From positions 1 to 52,835 of the forward strand of contig CAZQVB010000032.1 in the NCBI GenBank assembly GCA_964596645.1: a DNA stretch of 52,835 bases, in the 5' to 3' direction. Of this stretch, positions 52,483 to 52,835 are shown one piece after another. The translations under genes were made by a program, and so were the position numbers. The stretch comes from CAVQEK01 sp964596645 (lineage in GTDB: Bacteria > Bacteroidota > Bacteroidia > Cytophagales > Cyclobacteriaceae). The notes beneath the pieces were generated by a model. The model saw only the letters and a list, made by a program, of their open reading frames with translations, was not told the origin of the DNA and did no database searches. Numbering within the stretch: position 1 is the stretch's first letter; each line of letters begins with the position of its first letter.

Positions 52483-52692
52483 CCGGCTGATGTGACCGAC
52501 CTGTTTCGTCAGTTTCGGAGTGAGATTAGTGGATTGGTAAACTCGTAGATTGGTAGACTGGTAGTTGGTGGGATGAATAGCTGAAGCATATGCAAGTGTA
52601 AGCTTTACCGTGGTATCAGTTCATATCTTTTCGGGTAGATGAAAAGAGATCAGCCAAAGTTATCCGCTGCGCCCAGTGCCAAAAGCCGACAG

Positions 52693-52713
52693 ATGCTGAA
52701 ACAAGTTCAGCAT
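52693..52713. repeat. H1 hairpin repeat, copy 5 (inverted, compensatory change)
   Basis: ATGCTGAA / TTCAGCAT with loop ACAAG. Compared with the copies at 12, 172 and 1205, both arms have changed (C to G on one side, G to C on the other), so pairing is kept at all 8 positions. Confidence 0.8.
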
Positions 52714-52763
52714 GACCCCTTGAGAGAATGGCTTCTGTGCACAGGCCATGGACTAAAGGAAAA

Positions 52764-52835
52764 TCATGCAAGAGCCTCTGTTCAGTCTTGTCCGGAGAAA
52801 CCTTCGAAACACCTTTGGCTGTTTAGCGTGGCCTT
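52764..52835. repeat. 72-base repeat, right copy, cut by the window end
   Basis: The reverse complement of 516-587 with two differences by eye. The similarity runs up to the last base, so the full repeat probably extends beyond the window. Confidence 0.85.

Larger units (their letters stand above)
52483..52835. repeat. Gene-free right end with repeats shared with the left end
   Basis: This stretch contains an exact 22-base inverted copy of 484-505 (at 52502-52523), a 34-base direct copy of 651-684 (at 52529-52562, one difference), an H1 hairpin at 52693-52713, and a 72-base inverted copy of 516-587 at the very end. No gene is visible. Confidence 0.85.

Noticed and set aside
1..52835. tRNA, rRNA or prophage/insertion sequence genes
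   Set aside because: No cloverleaf, rRNA signature, integrase or transposase was seen on either strand; a tRNAscan or ISfinder search would be decisive but cannot be run here.

Overview
The window looks like a chromosomal segment of a Bacteroidota bacterium, most likely Cytophagales-like. The reasons are a full-length SprA (the type IX secretion translocon), DUF4292 and DUF4837 lipoproteins, a bacillithiol-type BshA, the bundle mutL plus two rhomboids, promoter-like TAnnTTTG boxes, and general absence of Shine-Dalgarno sequences. G+C is close to one half. I saw no rRNA, tRNA, CRISPR array, transposase or phage gene. Gene density is high, with 46 protein genes that I can support.

Layout: 1-1477 is gene-free and filled with a mosaic of short intergenic repeats. 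1478-4502 (minus) carries a MoxR ATPase, a small outer-membrane-like protein and metK. 4696-12282 (plus) is a compact run: enoyl-CoA hydratase, oligosaccharide flippase, sugar nucleotidyltransferase, TPR protein, DUF4292 lipoprotein, an EnvC-like factor with a degenerate LytM domain, and a first tatA. A TonB-like gene (minus) follows between strong terminators. 13686-26146 (minus) is a tight seven-gene block, tatA2-gatA-mltD-DUF4837-ruvA-sprA-gcvH. It puts Tat export, tRNA amidation, murein turnover, recombination, the T9SS translocon and the glycine cleavage H protein in one probable transcript.

26494-33904 holds a small hypothetical protein, dusB, a CPBP protease, a DUF2007 protein, cdsA, a glutamate-type dehydrogenase, psd (phosphatidylserine/ethanolamine lipid synthesis together with cdsA), a small secreted protein with a triplicated motif, dcd and yidD. 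33960-43325 is more accessory: an NCS1 permease, a DUF3784 membrane protein, an Asp-box beta-propeller, a membrane GAF-PAS sensor without an output domain, an active-looking M23 peptidase, recR with a translationally coupled TPR/Cys protein, and a single-domain response regulator. 43379-47110 (minus) holds two rhomboid proteases, mutL and a small membrane protein. 47182-52482 (plus) holds a GH3/serine-hydrolase fusion whose GH3 half appears catalytically dead, bshA, a fatty acid hydroxylase and ispF.

The last 350 bases again carry the repeat families of the first 1.4 kb. These include an inverted near-identical copy of 72 bases that runs off the right end, so the window edges probably coincide with dispersed repeats that interrupt assembly.

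The common thread is the cell envelope: T9SS, Tat, murein hydrolases and their regulators, lipid synthesis, glycan export, and rhomboid and CPBP proteases. I did not find a clear new defence or mobile system. The most unusual items are the modular repeat family with compensatory hairpin changes, the GH3 pseudoenzyme fusion, the paired tatA paralogues, and the output-less sensor.
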